Below are positions 22,299 to 34,425 of a stretch of 64,000 nucleotides of DNA, piece by piece. This DNA comes from Hsuehochloa calcarea (taxonomy: Eukaryota; Streptophyta; Magnoliopsida; Poales; Poaceae), in assembly GCA_036346395.1 (NCBI GenBank), contig JAYEVG010000036.1:1-64000 (forward strand), given 5' to 3'. Positions within the stretch are counted from its first letter, which is position 1. Each line of letters starts with the position of its first letter. Below the pieces are notes generated by a model. The model was not told where the DNA came from. It saw only the letters and a list, made by a program, of their open reading frames with translations, and did no database searches. Made by a program: the position numbers and the translations under genes.

Positions 22299-25200
22299 AT
22301 GAGCGCCAACCGCCTCCTCCACCTCCTCCGCTCTCCGGAGACCTCTCCGGTTGGCGCCCCCGCAGCTCGCCGGGGCCCTCCCCGGCCGCAGCTCCTCTGC
22401 CTCCGGCCGTCCGCCGTGGGGATGCGGCGCGCCGCCGTGGCCTGCTCCAGCTCCGGCGGGGAGGGGGGCATGACTTACAAGGGCGCTGGCGTGGACATCG
22501 ATGCCGGCACGGAGCTCGTCCGCCGCATCGCCAGGATGGCCCCCGGGATAGGCGGCTTCGGTGGCCTCTTCCCGTGGGGTACAGAACTACTACTTATCGC
22601 CGCCTCTTCGTGCTCACTTCATCCCCTTGTGCTGGTTTTATTTTTTTGCTAATTGGCAAAATGGAGCGTTGTTTAAAGGTTTTTTCCTTGCTCGGTGTGT
22701 CACAATTCACAACTCAAGCGTGGAGAAGTGAGCGATGCGCTGTTTATGATTGTACTTGGATGCAAAATTGGTTGTGGAGAAGGCAATGGGCTTTTTAGTT
22801 GGTAAAATGACAAGTCTTTAAGGTTCTCGTTTGCTCGATATATCACAAGTGTGGGAGGTGACCATTGCTTATAACTGTGCTTTGATGCTCCATTGGCTGT
22901 GTGGGATAAGTCTGTGCCATGGAGTTGAGTAGTTTCTACTCTTTTACTCACTTGGACGTCGAAACGTTATGCCATTTTGTGATCCTCTCTTGCTTTGCTT
23001 GTTCTTAAAATATACTTTTCTGCTGTTTGGATTGAACAGGAGACGATTACCTTGTGGCTGGCACTGACGGCGTTGGGACAAAGCTGAAACTTGCGTTTGA
23101 AACCGGTATTCATGATACAATTGGGATTGACCTGGTATGTGATCACTTGCTATATGTGCTGTTTGTCTCTTCTCGTGGATTGAATTAATGCTTTTATTTC
23201 ATTGTGGCAGGTCGCTATGAGCGTCAACGACATTGTAACTTCAGGTGCAAAACCATTGTTCTTCCTAGATTACTTTGCTACGAGCAAGCTTGATGTTGAT
23301 CTTGCAGAGAAGGTACTGTCGTATTGTTTTGCTCACATAACACAGTAATTGTTGCTCACACAAACTTCATCTGTCGTCTGCTGTTGGAGAGTCTCTGTCT
23401 ATAACTTATTTTTGAATTTTATAGGTTATCAAGGGGATTGTGGATGGATGCCAACAATCGGATTGTGTTCTGCTAGGAGGAGAGGTGAGATTTTTCTGAA
23501 ATTTGCACTTATGATTTAGCAGTGGAATCTTAGCAGTGATGAATGCCTTAGTAAATCAGAATAACTGCCTCAGAATTGGTCGGCTGTCTTGCACTGCGTT
23601 GGTGGCTACCGTTGCTCCATAAAAATATATCTCGAACTCTGCTTACTCACTGATTATTTGACGATTCTCTGACTAACAAGCGCCAACTTGAACCAGTATG
23701 TTTGTCACCTGAATCTTTGTATATGTTGGCACCAAGGATTAAGCTTATTTTCACATCATGAACCTCATTTCTTGTTCTGTTAAGATTTATAACAGCATGG
23801 TTTGTAAATGCCACCAGAAACCTAACTATTATCTTTGAACATCAGTGTAATTGCAACAAAATGTTATGGCTATTTGACTATTTATATTCTTTATACATGG
23901 ACAAATTCAACTGAAAGCACCGCAAATACTTCACATGGCTGTCTGTTTCATTCTAGCATTGAATTTACTCTCCTGAAGCGTTCCATATGGACCATAACCT
24001 CTCTGAATATAAGCAACAGTATATTTGTATAAAACTGCATTTATCATTGACTAAAATTTGGTTACGACAGACAGCAGAGATGCCTGGTTTCTATGTGGAA
24101 GGTGAATATGATCTAAGTGGTTTTGCTGTGGGTGCTGTAAAGAAGGATAAGGTCATCGACGGTAAAAACATTGTGGAGGGTGATATCCTCATTGGTCTTC
24201 CTTCCAGTGGGGTTCATTCTAACGGGTTCTCTCTCGCTAGAAGGTATTGCATCTATCCAGTTCCATTTGTTTCAAATCCAAATAGATGATTGATAGTACA
24301 AATTCTATTCTTTTGTCCTTGGTGTTTTCCTTTTCTTGAATTATTTCTAATTAATGATAGCTGAAAACGTTCTTCTTTTTAGAGTACTGGCCAAAAGCGG
24401 ACTCTCCTTGACTGATCAGCTCCCAAGAAATGATGGCGTAACAACTACTGTTGGTGAAGCTCTCATGGCACCAACTGTCATCTATGTTAAGCAGGTTAGC
24501 TTTTGCTGATGAATGTCTCATATTTCCGATAGATTTTTACCCAGGTTTCTAATTCCATCGTTTGAAATGAAAAAAGGTGCTTGAGATTATCAGCAAGGGT
24601 GGTGTAAAAGGACTAGCCCATATTACCGTGGTGGCTTCACTGATAATATCCCAAGAGTATTTCCTTCTGGACTTGGGGTGAAAATTTTTACAGGATCATG
24701 GGAAGTGCCTCCTGTGTTCAAGTGGATTCAACAGGTAAGAACAATCCACGAGCTTGGCTTGTGTATTCTTGTACCCGTGGTGAATACATTCAATTGTTTG
24801 TACTCAAAGTTATTGGGTTATTTAGTATCCATTTTGAATACATTTAATGTCAGCCAGCCACATTCAATTATAACTCAGTAAAAACTATAAAGATTGAAGT
24901 CAATTGAACGCCAAATTATATCAGGTAATTCAGGCTGAGCAAAATTCCTGTTATTGTTGACCACTTGATCTTATACTAATATTCTGGAAACTCTTGTTAG
25001 CGCTGGCATGTGTATTAGAGGGCCTACAGTAATTGAGCCTAGACTAGATGGGAATTTGGGAGCTTGGTACAAACATCACAACCGATCGAGCATGCAATTC
25101 TGTGTAGGATTACAGCCCTACAGGGAGACTGACAATTCGTAGAATGTTGATTTGATTTATATCCGTCTGTATGCACTGTGCTTTTTGTCCGCCCCTTAGC

Positions 25201-25394
25201 TTTTGTTTTTCTGACATTTGTAGGTTGGAAAAATTGAAGACGCAGAGATGAGACGAACATTCAATATGGGTGTTGGAATGGTCCTTGTAGTGAGCAAAGA
25301 AGCAGCGGATAGAATTCTCGAAGATACCCATGGATCGAATCCTGCTTATTGCATTGGAGAGGTGATCCAGGGTGAGGGGGTTCGCTACGTTTGA
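22299..25394 (+). CDS. PUR5: Phosphoribosylformylglycinamidine cyclo-ligase (AIR synthetase, PurM/PUR5), eight exons
   Basis: Converts FGAM plus ATP to AIR, the fifth step of purine synthesis, in plastids (and mitochondria) of plants. Exons are 22299-22578, 23040-23134, 23211-23312, 23425-23484, 24071-24243, 24383-24494, 24577-24734 and 25224-25394, about 383 residues. The N-terminal 55 residues are Arg/Ser/Pro-rich like a transit peptide. The enzyme then starts MTYKGAGVDIDAG. Motifs include VAGTDGVGTKLKLAF, GIDLVAMSVNDI, LGGETAEMPGFY, GLPSSGVHSNGFSLAR and NMGVGMVLVVS. Exon 7 is 158 bases where 159 is required. One G is missing at about 24628 in ACCGTGGTGG, interrupting the Gly-rich motif after GLAHIT; downstream the frame reads FTDNIPRVFPSGLG. 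It ends GEGVRYV. Otherwise intact, so a consensus error is more likely than a null allele. Confidence 0.93.
23485..24070 (+). other. AIR synthetase intron 4
   Basis: 586-base AT-rich intron. Short open frames within it (23835-24032) are noise. Introns 1 (461 bases) and 7 (489 bases) of the same gene are likewise featureless. Confidence 0.6.
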
Positions 25395-25628
25395 GCTCAT
25401 AAGCTTACATTGCGTTGAGTGGTTTGAGATTTGTTTGTCAGTTGGGCAAAGCAGCCCAAATTTTTGTAACAGCATAATCTTGTAGGGCTAGGATCTGGAG
25501 TAATAGCGGTTTTACTCCTATAAGAAACATGGGAAATAATGTTTAACTGGTTCCATAGGAACATAACCTAAATGACTGATATTGTTATTTGGGACATCTC
25601 GCTGTCTTCCAATTTCCACAGAAGAGAA
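25395..25628 (+). other. AIR synthetase 3' UTR up to a retroelement insertion
   Basis: The 234 bases after the stop end in GAGAA (25624-25628), the left target duplication of the copia element. The pre-insertion sequence resumes at 30603, so the original 3' UTR or terminator may be split. Confidence 0.55.
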
Positions 25629-25726
25629 CGTTATGAATTGTGTATAGGTCTAATGGGCAATATATAGAGATTACAAAGGGGTTACGTATAAGTAAATCAA
25701 ATCTATTCTAGAGTTCTATTCTAACA
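25629..25726 (-). repeat. 3' LTR of the minus-strand copia element
   Basis: Matches 30488-30597 (shared TTATGAATT, CAATATATAG, GATTACAAAGGGGTTAC, TCTAGAGT-like end). The outer TG/CA is mutated to CG on the left. It is 12 bases shorter than the partner because of a deletion after TGTATA. Confidence 0.88.
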
Positions 25727-26099
25727 TCTCCCTCTTAAACTCGTGGTGGATCAAACACACTGAGTTTGGAGAGAAAAATAAAAATATTGTGTCCTAGTCT
25801 GTGGCTTTGTAAAAAAATCAGTAGCCTATAGTTTTGATGGCACAAATTGTAAAACAAGTACTCCTCTTGCACTGTGTGAGCGAGTGTATGAAGTATCCAC
25901 ACCAATATATTTGGTGAGTTCATACTTCACTGGTCTGAAAGCAATCTTGATAGCACATGTACTGTCAGATAAAAGAGTTATTGGTCTCACCACAGATACT
26001 CCAAAATCCGCAAGTAGTCACCTCAACCAAGTAACCTCTGCTGTCACTATTGTCATAGCTTTTAACTCAGCTTATGCATTCGAACGAGAAACTACAGTC

Positions 26100-27290
26100 T
26101 GCTTCTTAGTCTTCCAGGCAATCAGGGAGGAGCCAAGAAAACACGAAGAAGCGAAGAGAACGACGATCAGAAGGATCACTAGCCCAGATCGCATCGAAAT
26201 ACGCCTGAAGCTGTAGTGAGGTGGAGCTAGGGAAAAACAAACGACGAGAGATAGTCCCACGTAAGTAGCGAAGAACACGAAGAAGGTGACTGCAGTGAAT
26301 ATGGGTAGGACTGTCCATGAACTGACTTAAGATATGAACAACATGAGCAATATCAAGACGAGTGCTCACAAGGTACACCAAACTCCCAACAAGATGACGA
26401 TATCGAGTAGGATCCTCAAGAAGATCGCCATCAGTGGCACGAAGCTAGAGGGATAGCTCTATGGGAGTCTCAGCAGTGCGAGTGTCAGTCAGACCAGACC
26501 GGTCAAAAAGATCCTGAACATACTTCTGGTGGGAGAGATAGTAGCCCTCAGGCATGAAAGATACCTCAATCCCAAGGAAGTAGGTAAGAGAACCAAGATC
26601 AATCGTCAAAAACTGTTTACTGAGATACTTCTTCACATATGTGACGAAGGAAGAATCATCACCAGTGATAAGCATGTCATCAACATATAGAAGAAGCCGT
26701 GTCCTACCTCGAGATGAGACATGAACAAAAAGAGCAGGACCGTGGGAACTGACAGTGAAACCAATAGCAGTAATCACTGAGGTAAAATGTGCAAATCAGG
26801 CACGAGGAGCCTGTTTGAGGCCATAAAGAGCACGACGAAGACGACAAACATGCCCATTAAGAATAAAATACCCAGGTGCTGGCTGCATGTAGACCTCCTC
26901 ATGCAAAACACCATTAAGAAAAGTATTCTTAACATCTAGCTGAGAGATAGACTACCGGCGAACAGAAGCAACCACAACAAGAGTGCGAACAGTGGTCATA
27001 TGGGCAACAGGGGCAAAAGTCTCATCGTAGTCTCGACCATACTCCTGCTGAAAACCACGGGCCACAAGGCGAGCCTTGTAGCGCTCAATAGTACCATCAG
27101 ACCGGGTCTTAATCTTGTACACCCACTTGCACGTGATCGGACGAGCATGCATAGGAGTCAGTGCAATATCCCAAGTCTCCATACGTCGAAGAGCATCAAG
27201 TTCTTCTGCCATAGCGAGCTGCCACTCAGAATAAGGACCAGCTTCACGATAAGAACTAGGCTCAGTGACAGAGAGAGTATGAGCCATTGA
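26100..27290 (-). pseudogene. Copia reverse transcriptase and RNase H (broken)
   Basis: Minus-strand blocks read in order: WDIALTPMHARPITCKWVYK and RYKARLVARGFQQEYG (27290-26950), then the catalytic YVDDMLITGDD with LGSLTYFLGIEV (26777-26445), then YLVSTRLDIAHVVHILSQFM and an RNase H segment (26381-26106). Frames are interrupted between blocks, for instance near 26954 and 26450. Belongs to the surrounding copia element. Confidence 0.85.
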
Positions 27291-27719
27291 AGCAAATCAA
27301 AGACGATCAGGAGGTCGAAGAGAGGCCCAGTCACGAAGGATGTAAGGAGGAGCATCATCAGGAGGATCAGATGTGGGTGTCGGCAAGATGCCAGAAGAGG
27401 AGATTGGTGAAGGACAAGGACGTCTAGAGTAGTGAATACCAGAGAAACGAGACGATAGTGCTGTGGAAACCAGAGGCGGTGCTATAGGAGACACCACTGA
27501 AGGTGAAGGTATAGAAGGAACCATTGGAGGCAGACCAGGGGAAGGCTGTGATAGTAGAGAAATAGGTGAAGAGTCGAAAGAGATAACTATGAAATCGACT
27601 CAACAGTGGAAACAAGAGAAGAGGTCGAATCTCCTGTTCAGAACTATAACAAAGAAACACACACTCAATTGATTGGACCGATAGTTTAGTGCACTCACGA
27701 GGCAGCATCAGAACAAAAC

Positions 27720-28340
27720 AAGTACAACAAAAAACACGAAGGTGAGTCTACTAAGAGGCTTAAGAGTAGAGACGCTCTATAGGGCTGACACCCTTAAGAA
27801 CAGTAGAAGATTGCATATTGATGAGACATACAGCCGTAGAAACAGCCTCAGCCCGGAGCTATGGCGGAACATGACAGGCAAGAAGAAGAGTGTGGGTAGT
27901 CTCAATCAGATGATGATGTTTGCACTCAGCAACCCCATTATGAGCATGAGCATCAGGATGAGAAGACTGGTAAAGAGTGCCCTGCTCAGAAAGAAACTGT
28001 CTAAAAGCGCCAGAACAGTACTCGCCGGAATCACAACGAAAAATACGAATGACAGAATCAAACTAATGTACGAACCATCGTTGCAAAACTATGATAGATC
28101 ACAAGAAACTGACCACGATTATAGATAGGAAAAATCCATGTAAAATGAGAATAATCATCAATAAAGATAACATAAGATTTATGCCCGCCTTTAGAGACAA
28201 TAGATGCAGGTCCCCATACATCGGAATGAACTAAGTCAAAATGACGAGAAGACAAGGACCCACTAGAATGATAAGGAAGTTGTAGCTGCTTTCCCAGCTT
28301 ATAACCCTGACAAAACATAGTCGTGTCAATAGTAACACGT
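27720..28340 (-). pseudogene. Copia integrase (broken)
   Basis: The minus strand shows the pre-integrase region (CQGYKLGKQLQLPYH), then HSDVWGPA and FIDDYSHFTWIF (28318-28060). The remainder of the core follows, with the CDSGEY and HNGVAECK segments (about 28050-27900). The catalytic D,D-E spacing is recognisable, but frames are shifted between parts. Confidence 0.8.
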
Positions 28341-28739
28341 CCAAGAACATCTTGACGAACTAATGAAGAAAGACAGGAACCATAGAAGTGACCTAAACGA
28401 TGATGCCACTGCGCGAAGACGCCAGAGGTGGTGGCAGCAGTGGCGGAGGATGTAGACGTAGAGGTGACAGGAGCAACTTAAGTGGACGGAAGCTGGAGGC
28501 GATCAAGGATGTAGAGGCCCTGGCGATCCCTAAGGCGCCGGCCAGTTCCAAGTACCGTCCCTGTCTGTCGATCCTGAATGAAACAGGTGTGAGAGTCAAA
28601 ACTAACTCTACAACCGAGATCAGTGAGCTGACCCATCGAGAGAAGTTGTATGGTAAGTTGGGGAACATGGAAAACAGTTGGAACAGAAAAATTAGTAGAC
28701 AAAAGAGTGCCTTGACAGCTGATATACAGAGTAGTATCG

Positions 28740-29943
28740 TCAGCTGTTTAAACAGAGATGGGAAAAATAGGAGGTCCTACTGAAGTGAGAGATGTGGAAT
28801 CTAGTGTCATATGAAAAGAGGCACCAGAATCGAGAATCCAATAGGCACTTAGAGGAGACGTCTGAGCTAGACTGACAGAAACTTCTGAGCTGTGAGAGAG
28901 CTGCTGAAGTAGAGCCTGACAGAGCGGCTAACAGAGTCACCTCGTTGAGAAAGTCCTGACGTGCTGATCTGTCCTCTAGTGGAGGAAGGGCCTCCCTGCC
29001 CTCCCTTGGAGCGTGGACCTCCACGTACCTTGTTTTGCTTTTTTCGCACCGCACAACGCTGATAGTCGTGCCCGAAGTTCTTGCAATAATTGCATTGAAC
29101 CCTAGTTGGTGCAAAAACAGGAGCAGAAACAGACACCTGAGGAGGAACTATAGTCGAAGTAGAAACCGTTGGTGTAGTCGAAGAAGAAGAGGTAGCAAGC
29201 ACAGCCGGAACAAACTGTGTTGCTAACCCGCGATGAAGCTCCTCAGCATGAAGCGTCGAAAGAGCCTCAGTGACTGTCGGTCGTGGTGAACGGCTCAGCA
29301 GTTGAGCCCTAACAGGCTCAAACTCTGGGCGAAGATAGTAGAAAAAGTCATAAAGGCGAAGGCGATACGATCTGCCTTCTGCACTTTATGACACTCTTGG
29401 CAGAGCGGAGAAGCTACTCATGCGGTGGCGTCGAGATCGCCGAGCTCGAAAGAAATCGTCAACGGAGGAGTCCTCCTGGCGAAGCATCTCTAACTCACGC
29501 TAGGGCGAAAAGAACTGAGCATCACTACTCTGCTGGTATCGCTCGCGCAAGTACTCCCAGATATGGCGAGTGTCACGTAGACCAACAATATCTGACTGGA
29601 TGGAGTCGTCGACGTTGACTACCAGGATGACTTGAACACAGGTCTCATCAACACATCAGCGCTCAAAAGCATGTGTGGTATACTGAAAAGCCTCATCAGC
29701 AATAGCAGCAATAGCGCCCCATCCTCCTTCTTTGCGGCCTCATCTTCTGCAAAGAGATGCAGAGATAGGGCGGCTGAGAGAAGGCTGAACCGGCGACATC
29801 GAACAATGTCGAGCACCAGTAACATATCCCCAGAGACGGAGACCATCGAGTGTGATCTCCATGAGAGAGGACCACAATCTGTAGTTCGTCCCATTAAGTT
29901 TTGTTCCCGAGAATGGGATCACAACTGCTGGAACAGAAGCCAT
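28740..29943 (-). pseudogene. Copia gag and protease region (broken)
   Basis: The ATG at 29943 begins MASVPAVVIPFSGTKLNGTN, typical of copia gag. A zinc knuckle of the form C-x2-C-x4-H-x4-C (CNYCKNFGHDYQRC) lies near 29095-29050. The protease motif WILDSGASFHMT is near 28830. Several frame breaks separate these parts. Confidence 0.82.
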
Positions 29944-30119
29944 TGGTAGGCGGCACTGGGCGGCGCGGCGACCAAGGCAATGAAGTCTAACAGGCGGCAC
30001 TGGACGGTGCGGCGGTTAGATCAATGTTTTTTTATTTTTATCTCTTCTTAACCGGGCCGACTTAACCGGCCCGGCCCAATCGCCCCTTGCGCAGACGCCG
30101 CAGACGCGCAGGGGGAATT

Positions 30120-30474
30120 AGGTTTTCCCCCTGCTAGCTGTGGCGTTGGCAACGGGGCGGCGGTGGCGTCGGCGGTTGGCGGCGATGGTAGTAGTAGACC
30201 GAGCGGCGATGCAGGCGACACGGTCCGCGACAGCGATGGCGGCTCGAGGCGGAGGCCAGCGGCGACGACTGGCGGCTGGAGGCGCGGTTGGCGGCAGCGA
30301 TGTCGGCTCGAGGCGGCGGTCGGGTGACGCGGTCGGCGGCGGCGATGTCGGCTCGAGGCGGCGGCCGGCGACGCGATCGGCGGCGGCAATGGCGGCCTGG
30401 AGGCAGCGGCCGGGCGACGACAACAGCGGCCGGCAGCGGCATAGAGGTGGCGGCGGTGAAAGCGAAAAGAGCTA
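30120..30474 (-). repeat. GC-rich imperfect tandem repeats in the copia leader
   Basis: Units of about 42-44 bases built on GGCGGCGATGTCGGCTCGAG recur at about 30294, 30336 and 30380, with looser copies upstream. All frames therefore show repeated Arg/Gly/Ala peptides, which I treat as shadows. The repeats lie between the primer-binding site and gag, an unusual composition for a copia leader. Confidence 0.8.
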
Positions 30475-30487
30475 GGTTCTGATACCA
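30475..30487 (-). other. Primer-binding site of the minus-strand copia element
   Basis: TGGTATCAGAACC directly abuts the 5' LTR. It corresponds to the initiator-methionine tRNA primer site (TGGTATCAGAGC type) usual in copia elements, with one difference. Confidence 0.88.
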
Positions 30488-30597
30488 TGTTATGAATTAT
30501 GTATATTTATTCAATAGAGTCTAATAGACAATATATAGGGATTACAAAGGGGTTACAGATAAAGAAACCAAATCTATGCTAGAGTCGTATTCTAACG
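30488..30597 (-). repeat. 5' LTR of the minus-strand copia element
   Basis: Starts TGTTATGAATT and ends CTAACG in plus orientation, followed by the GAGAA target duplication. See the partner at 25629-25726. Confidence 0.88.
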
Positions 30598-30602
30598 GAG
30601 AA

Positions 30603-31437
30603 CATCTCATTGGAATGCTCTAATACTACTGAAGTTTCCTGTAGATCGTCTAGAAATATTATATATGAATTTTCACCTGGTGCGGCTCTCCATCCGAATG
30701 AAAGGAAGCATTGTTGGTTTGATACTGATCTCTATAGTCTATACTGCATGAGGGGCATCAAGAATTCTTTCGATAGAATACTTTTCAAGTGGATGGTCTA
30801 ACCACTTAAGTATGATATAGTTAAGAAAAACATGTAATCAGCTGCTATATCACCAGATCACACAGCACACAAGCATCCAGTTTATTTGAAGTATTTTTGT
30901 CTATATATTTGGCGGTGGCTGTGGTGCTCGCGCGGCCAGCCTACCACACACGTGAGCCCGCAAGCCACGCTGTCTTGACCACTAAAAGCCCACTTAAACA
31001 AGTAAACAAGTTTAGGTATATGATTGTGTATTTTCATAGATTAGGACTTAAGTGACCAATCCCAACAAATTTAGGGATCTATAATGACTTTACTTTGTTT
31101 TTCGTATGCAAAACAACATCAACAAGTAATAAGGAAGTGTCTCGGAGGTATGTGAGTTTTTTTTCCCCCAACGGTACTCGAATTTTGAGTTGGATCTAGA
31201 TCCAAAGGATCTACCCTCATCCACACCATATATATTCCTCCTCTCCCTCCACTCCTCTTAACCCTGGCCGTTGCACTGTCGCTATCCTTAGTGTCGGCGC
31301 TGCCCACCAACGATCCACCACCGCTCCTGCCTCACTCCCTCTGTCCTTCTTCCTCCTTTCTAGCGAGTCACTGCCGTGCCCCTTCTTCCTCTCTGGCGAG
31401 AGGCACAACGCAAATCCTTCCTCATCTGCAGATTCAT
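30603..31437. other. Intergenic DNA between two copia elements
   Basis: Begins with the continuation of the AIR synthetase downstream flank. No gene is recognised. 31230-31430 is C/T-rich with low-complexity open frames on both strands. Confidence 0.4.
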
Positions 31438-32170
31438 TGTTGGATTAATTGGGCTTGGACCATTTTAATTTAGCAATTAATCAAATGAATTTCCTAGGCC
31501 CACATGGAAAAATTGATTAGTCCCATATGGAGAATTGAATGGGAGTTACACCACTTTAAAAGGTGGAATGTGGTAACCCCTTGTGCAATTGGAGAGAGCT
31601 CAGACACGCACAAGCGCTCGCGCTTCGCCACGCCACGCCCGCGGCGCGGCGCGTGCGTGCGTGTGCGCAAGCGTGTCGAGTCGCGCGCGTTTTCTTTATC
31701 TATTCGAAAATTGAAACGCACTGACTCGCAGTAAATATCATTAACGAATAGATGGCAGTAACGGTGCAGTTACTAGTGAATTATGGCTGCGGTTACTAGT
31801 CTCTTCGTTTTTGCTGTTACTGAGGAGGAGAATAAAAGAAAGGCTCTCTACTCCATAAAAGAGGATATAGAATACTCGGTGCAGTTCGGTTCTTTGTTGT
31901 TCGCTGCTCTCGCAATCTCCGGTTCGAACCTTGCGCGAAGGCTCTGGGCGAGTAGGCCTCCGAAACTCTGTCCGTCTGAGTACTTGCTCGGGTAGACGGG
32001 CGATCAAGTTTTTGGGGAGCGCATTAGCGTGACTGCTCATTCTGTGACTTCGTCTTCATCCTAGTGGTCTTGTTTGTCATGCATTAGCGCGACTCATGCT
32101 CTTGTTTGTCATGTTTTATATGCTTAATTTCTGGATTAAAATATGCCGAAAATTGACTAGATTTTCAACA
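31438..32170 (+). repeat. 5' LTR of the plus-strand copia element (deleted version)
   Basis: Collinear with 36654-37696 up to CTTCGTCTTCATCCT, then lacks about 270-300 bases present in the right LTR before rejoining at CTCTTGTTTGTCATG. A short GCATTAGCGCGACTCATG patch, similar to an upstream LTR stretch, sits at the junction. Confidence 0.85.
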
Positions 32171-32199
32171 ATCCAAAAACTTGATAGGTCTTTTTGGTA

Positions 32200-33168
32200 G
32201 TTGGCTTTCTTTGCGTCGCTTAAGCCGCACCCTCGGTTTGATGGTTCCAATTTTAAGAGATGGCGTGCACGTGCTATCCCGTGGTTTCTCGCCATGGAAT
32301 GTTTTCATGTTGCACAAGGCAAGCCCGCCGAGCCTCTATCTGCGAGGACGAACGCAAGTTTAATTTAGCGGATAAGTTGTTTCGAGGTGCACTTGTCAAC
32401 ATACTGGCAGATAACATTGTGGATGTGTACATGCATTTGCCTACGGGCAAAGAGATGTGGGATGCACTTGAGGCCAAGTTCGGAGTTTCCGATCTTTGGC
32501 GATGGAGTGTATGTCATGGAGCAGTTCTATGACTACAAGATGGTCGATGACCGTTACGTAGTAGAACAAGCTCATGAGATTGAGCGCCGCAAAGGAGCTT
32601 GAGCATAATAAGTGTGAGTTCTGGATAAGTTTGTGGTGGCGGTATTATCGCCAAGTTACCACCTTCTTGGTCGGATTTTAATACCTCTCTAAAACACAAG
32701 AGGCGGGAGTTCGATGTTACCGATCTCATTGGCACTCTTGGTGTTGAAGAGAAGGTGAGGGCAAAAGATACTCGTGGCAAGAAAGTTGCTGCTGAGGGAG
32801 GTTCTAGTGCCAATTTGGTGCAGAAGAAGAACCCTCAGGCTATCCACAATAAGAAGAAAAATAAGCCTTTTGTCAAGCCTAAGGCTAATCTGAGTTTAAG
32901 AAAAGGCAAAGGAAAGGGCTACGCTTTGTGTGCGGTGATTCGCCATTGGGCTAAGGATTGTCCAGACCGCAAGGATAAGCAGAAGAAGTCAGCCAACATG
33001 ATTATTAGTGATGCTGGAGGAACATCGGGGTACGGTAATTATTTACCTAAAGTTCTCTTTGTTTGTCAATCACCTGAGTGGTGGGTTGACACTGGTGCTA
33101 ATATTCATGTGTGTGCTGATATTTCCTTATTTTCATCTTATCAGTCTGTCGAGGTTGCTCCTTGTTGA
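32200..33168 (+). pseudogene. Copia gag and protease (broken)
   Basis: Gag-like text is spread over several frames (FHVAQGKPAEPL, LPTGKEMWDALEAKFGV, EKVRAKDTRGKK). The zinc knuckle near 32925-32965 has lost bases: HWAKDCPDRKD is clear, but the leading cysteines are in another frame. The protease motif WWVDTGANIHVC is at about 33079-33117. Confidence 0.8.
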
Positions 33169-33459
33169 TGGGGAACGGATCGCATGCAGTTGTTCATGGT
33201 GTTGGTATGGTCGATCTGAAGTTTACTTGGGAAAGACCGTAGCGGTGAGCGCGCAAGCATGTCCCCTCCATAAACAAGAATCTCGTCAGCGGATCTCTAC
33301 TGTGTAGAGATGGTTTTAGGCTTACATTTGAGTCCAATAAATGTGTCGTGTCCAAGTATGGAACATTTGTTGGTAAAGGTTATGAGAGCGGAGGCTTGTT
33401 TCGTTTCTCTTTGATGGATTCCTATAATAAAGTTGTGAACCATGTGTGTAACGATGATG

Positions 33460-34425
33460 ATGAATCTAATGTTTGGCATTCACGACTTTGTCATGTTAAC
33501 TTTGGGTGTATGACGCGCTTAGCCAATATGAGTTTAATCCCGAAATTCACTTTGGTCAAAGGTTATAAGTGCCATACGTGTGTTCAATCGAAACAACCTC
33601 GCAAGCCTCACAAGGCAAAGACAAAGAGGCGAGAATTTGGCACCGTTAGAACTCATTCATTCCGATTTGTGCGAGATGAATGGCGTGTTCACTAAAGGTG
33701 GAAAGAAATATTTCATGACGCTTATAGATGATTGCACTAGATTTTGCTATGTGTATTTATTGAAAACAAAAGATGAAGCATTTGATTTCTTTAAGATCTA
33801 TAAAGCTGAGGTAGAAAACCAACTTGAGAGGAAAATCAAGCGGGTAAGGTCTGATCGTGGGGGAGAGTATTTTTCAAATGAGTTTACTTTATTTTGCGAG
33901 GAACATGGAATTATTCATGAGAGGATGCCTCCCTATTCTCCCGAATCAAACGGGGTTGCCGAAAGAAAGAATCGCACTCTAACTGATTTGGTTAACGCCA
34001 TGTTAGACACTGCGGGACTTTCTAAGGAATGGTGGGGTGAGGCTATATTGATCGCGTGTCATGTCCTGAATAGAGTTCCTACAAAGAATAAAGAAGTAAC
34101 ACCATTCGAGGAATGGGAAAAGAAGAAGTTGACTCTCTCATACTTGCGCACCTGGGGATGTTTGGCCAAAGTTAACGTGTCAATTGTCAAGAAGCGCAAA
34201 CTTGGACCAAAAACCGTAGATTGTGTATTTCTTGGTTATGCTATGCACAGCGTGGGTTATAGGTTCTTAATTATAAAAACTGGAGTACCTGACGTGCGTG
34301 TTGGTACAATCATAGAATCCAGAGATGCTATATTTTTTGAGAATGAATTTCCTATGAAATGTGATGTACCTAGCTCATCTAGTCAAGAACCTATAATTTC
34401 CCTTGATGCCGATAGAACATGTTGA
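33460..34425 (+). pseudogene. Copia integrase (long nearly intact frame)
   Basis: The pre-integrase HHCC part (VWHSRLCHVNFGCMTRLAN, CHTCVQSKQ) is followed by the catalytic core IHSDLCEMNG, LIDDCTRFCYVY, VRSDRGGEYFS and ESNGVAERKNRT, then FLGYA of the C-terminal region. The 280-residue frame starting near 33580 ends prematurely at 34423-34425 because of a 37-base tandem duplication. Confidence 0.88.

Larger units (their letters stand above)
25629..30597 (-). mobile_element. Ty1/copia retrotransposon with very short LTRs, minus strand
   Basis: Near-complete element of 4,969 bases. LTRs are 25629-25726 (98 bases) and 30488-30597 (110 bases), flanked by the 5-base target duplication GAGAA (25624-25628, 30598-30602). 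In minus orientation the order is 5' LTR, a primer-binding site TGGTATCAGAACC, a GC-rich leader, gag, protease, integrase, reverse transcriptase, RNase H, a purine tract AAGAGGGAGA and the 3' LTR. This is the copia order (integrase before RT). The coding region is broken by stops and frameshifts, so the element is not autonomous as it stands. It lies 235 bases after the AIR synthetase stop. Confidence 0.92.

Noticed and set aside
30048..30488. Alanine/proline-rich frames up to 146 codons on both strands
   Set aside because: All frames across the GC-rich tandem repeat in the copia leader are open; this is repeat-driven.
31915..31945. GGTTCGAACC resembling a tRNA B box in the copia LTR
   Set aside because: No A box or cloverleaf around it, and it recurs in the other LTR as part of that repeat.
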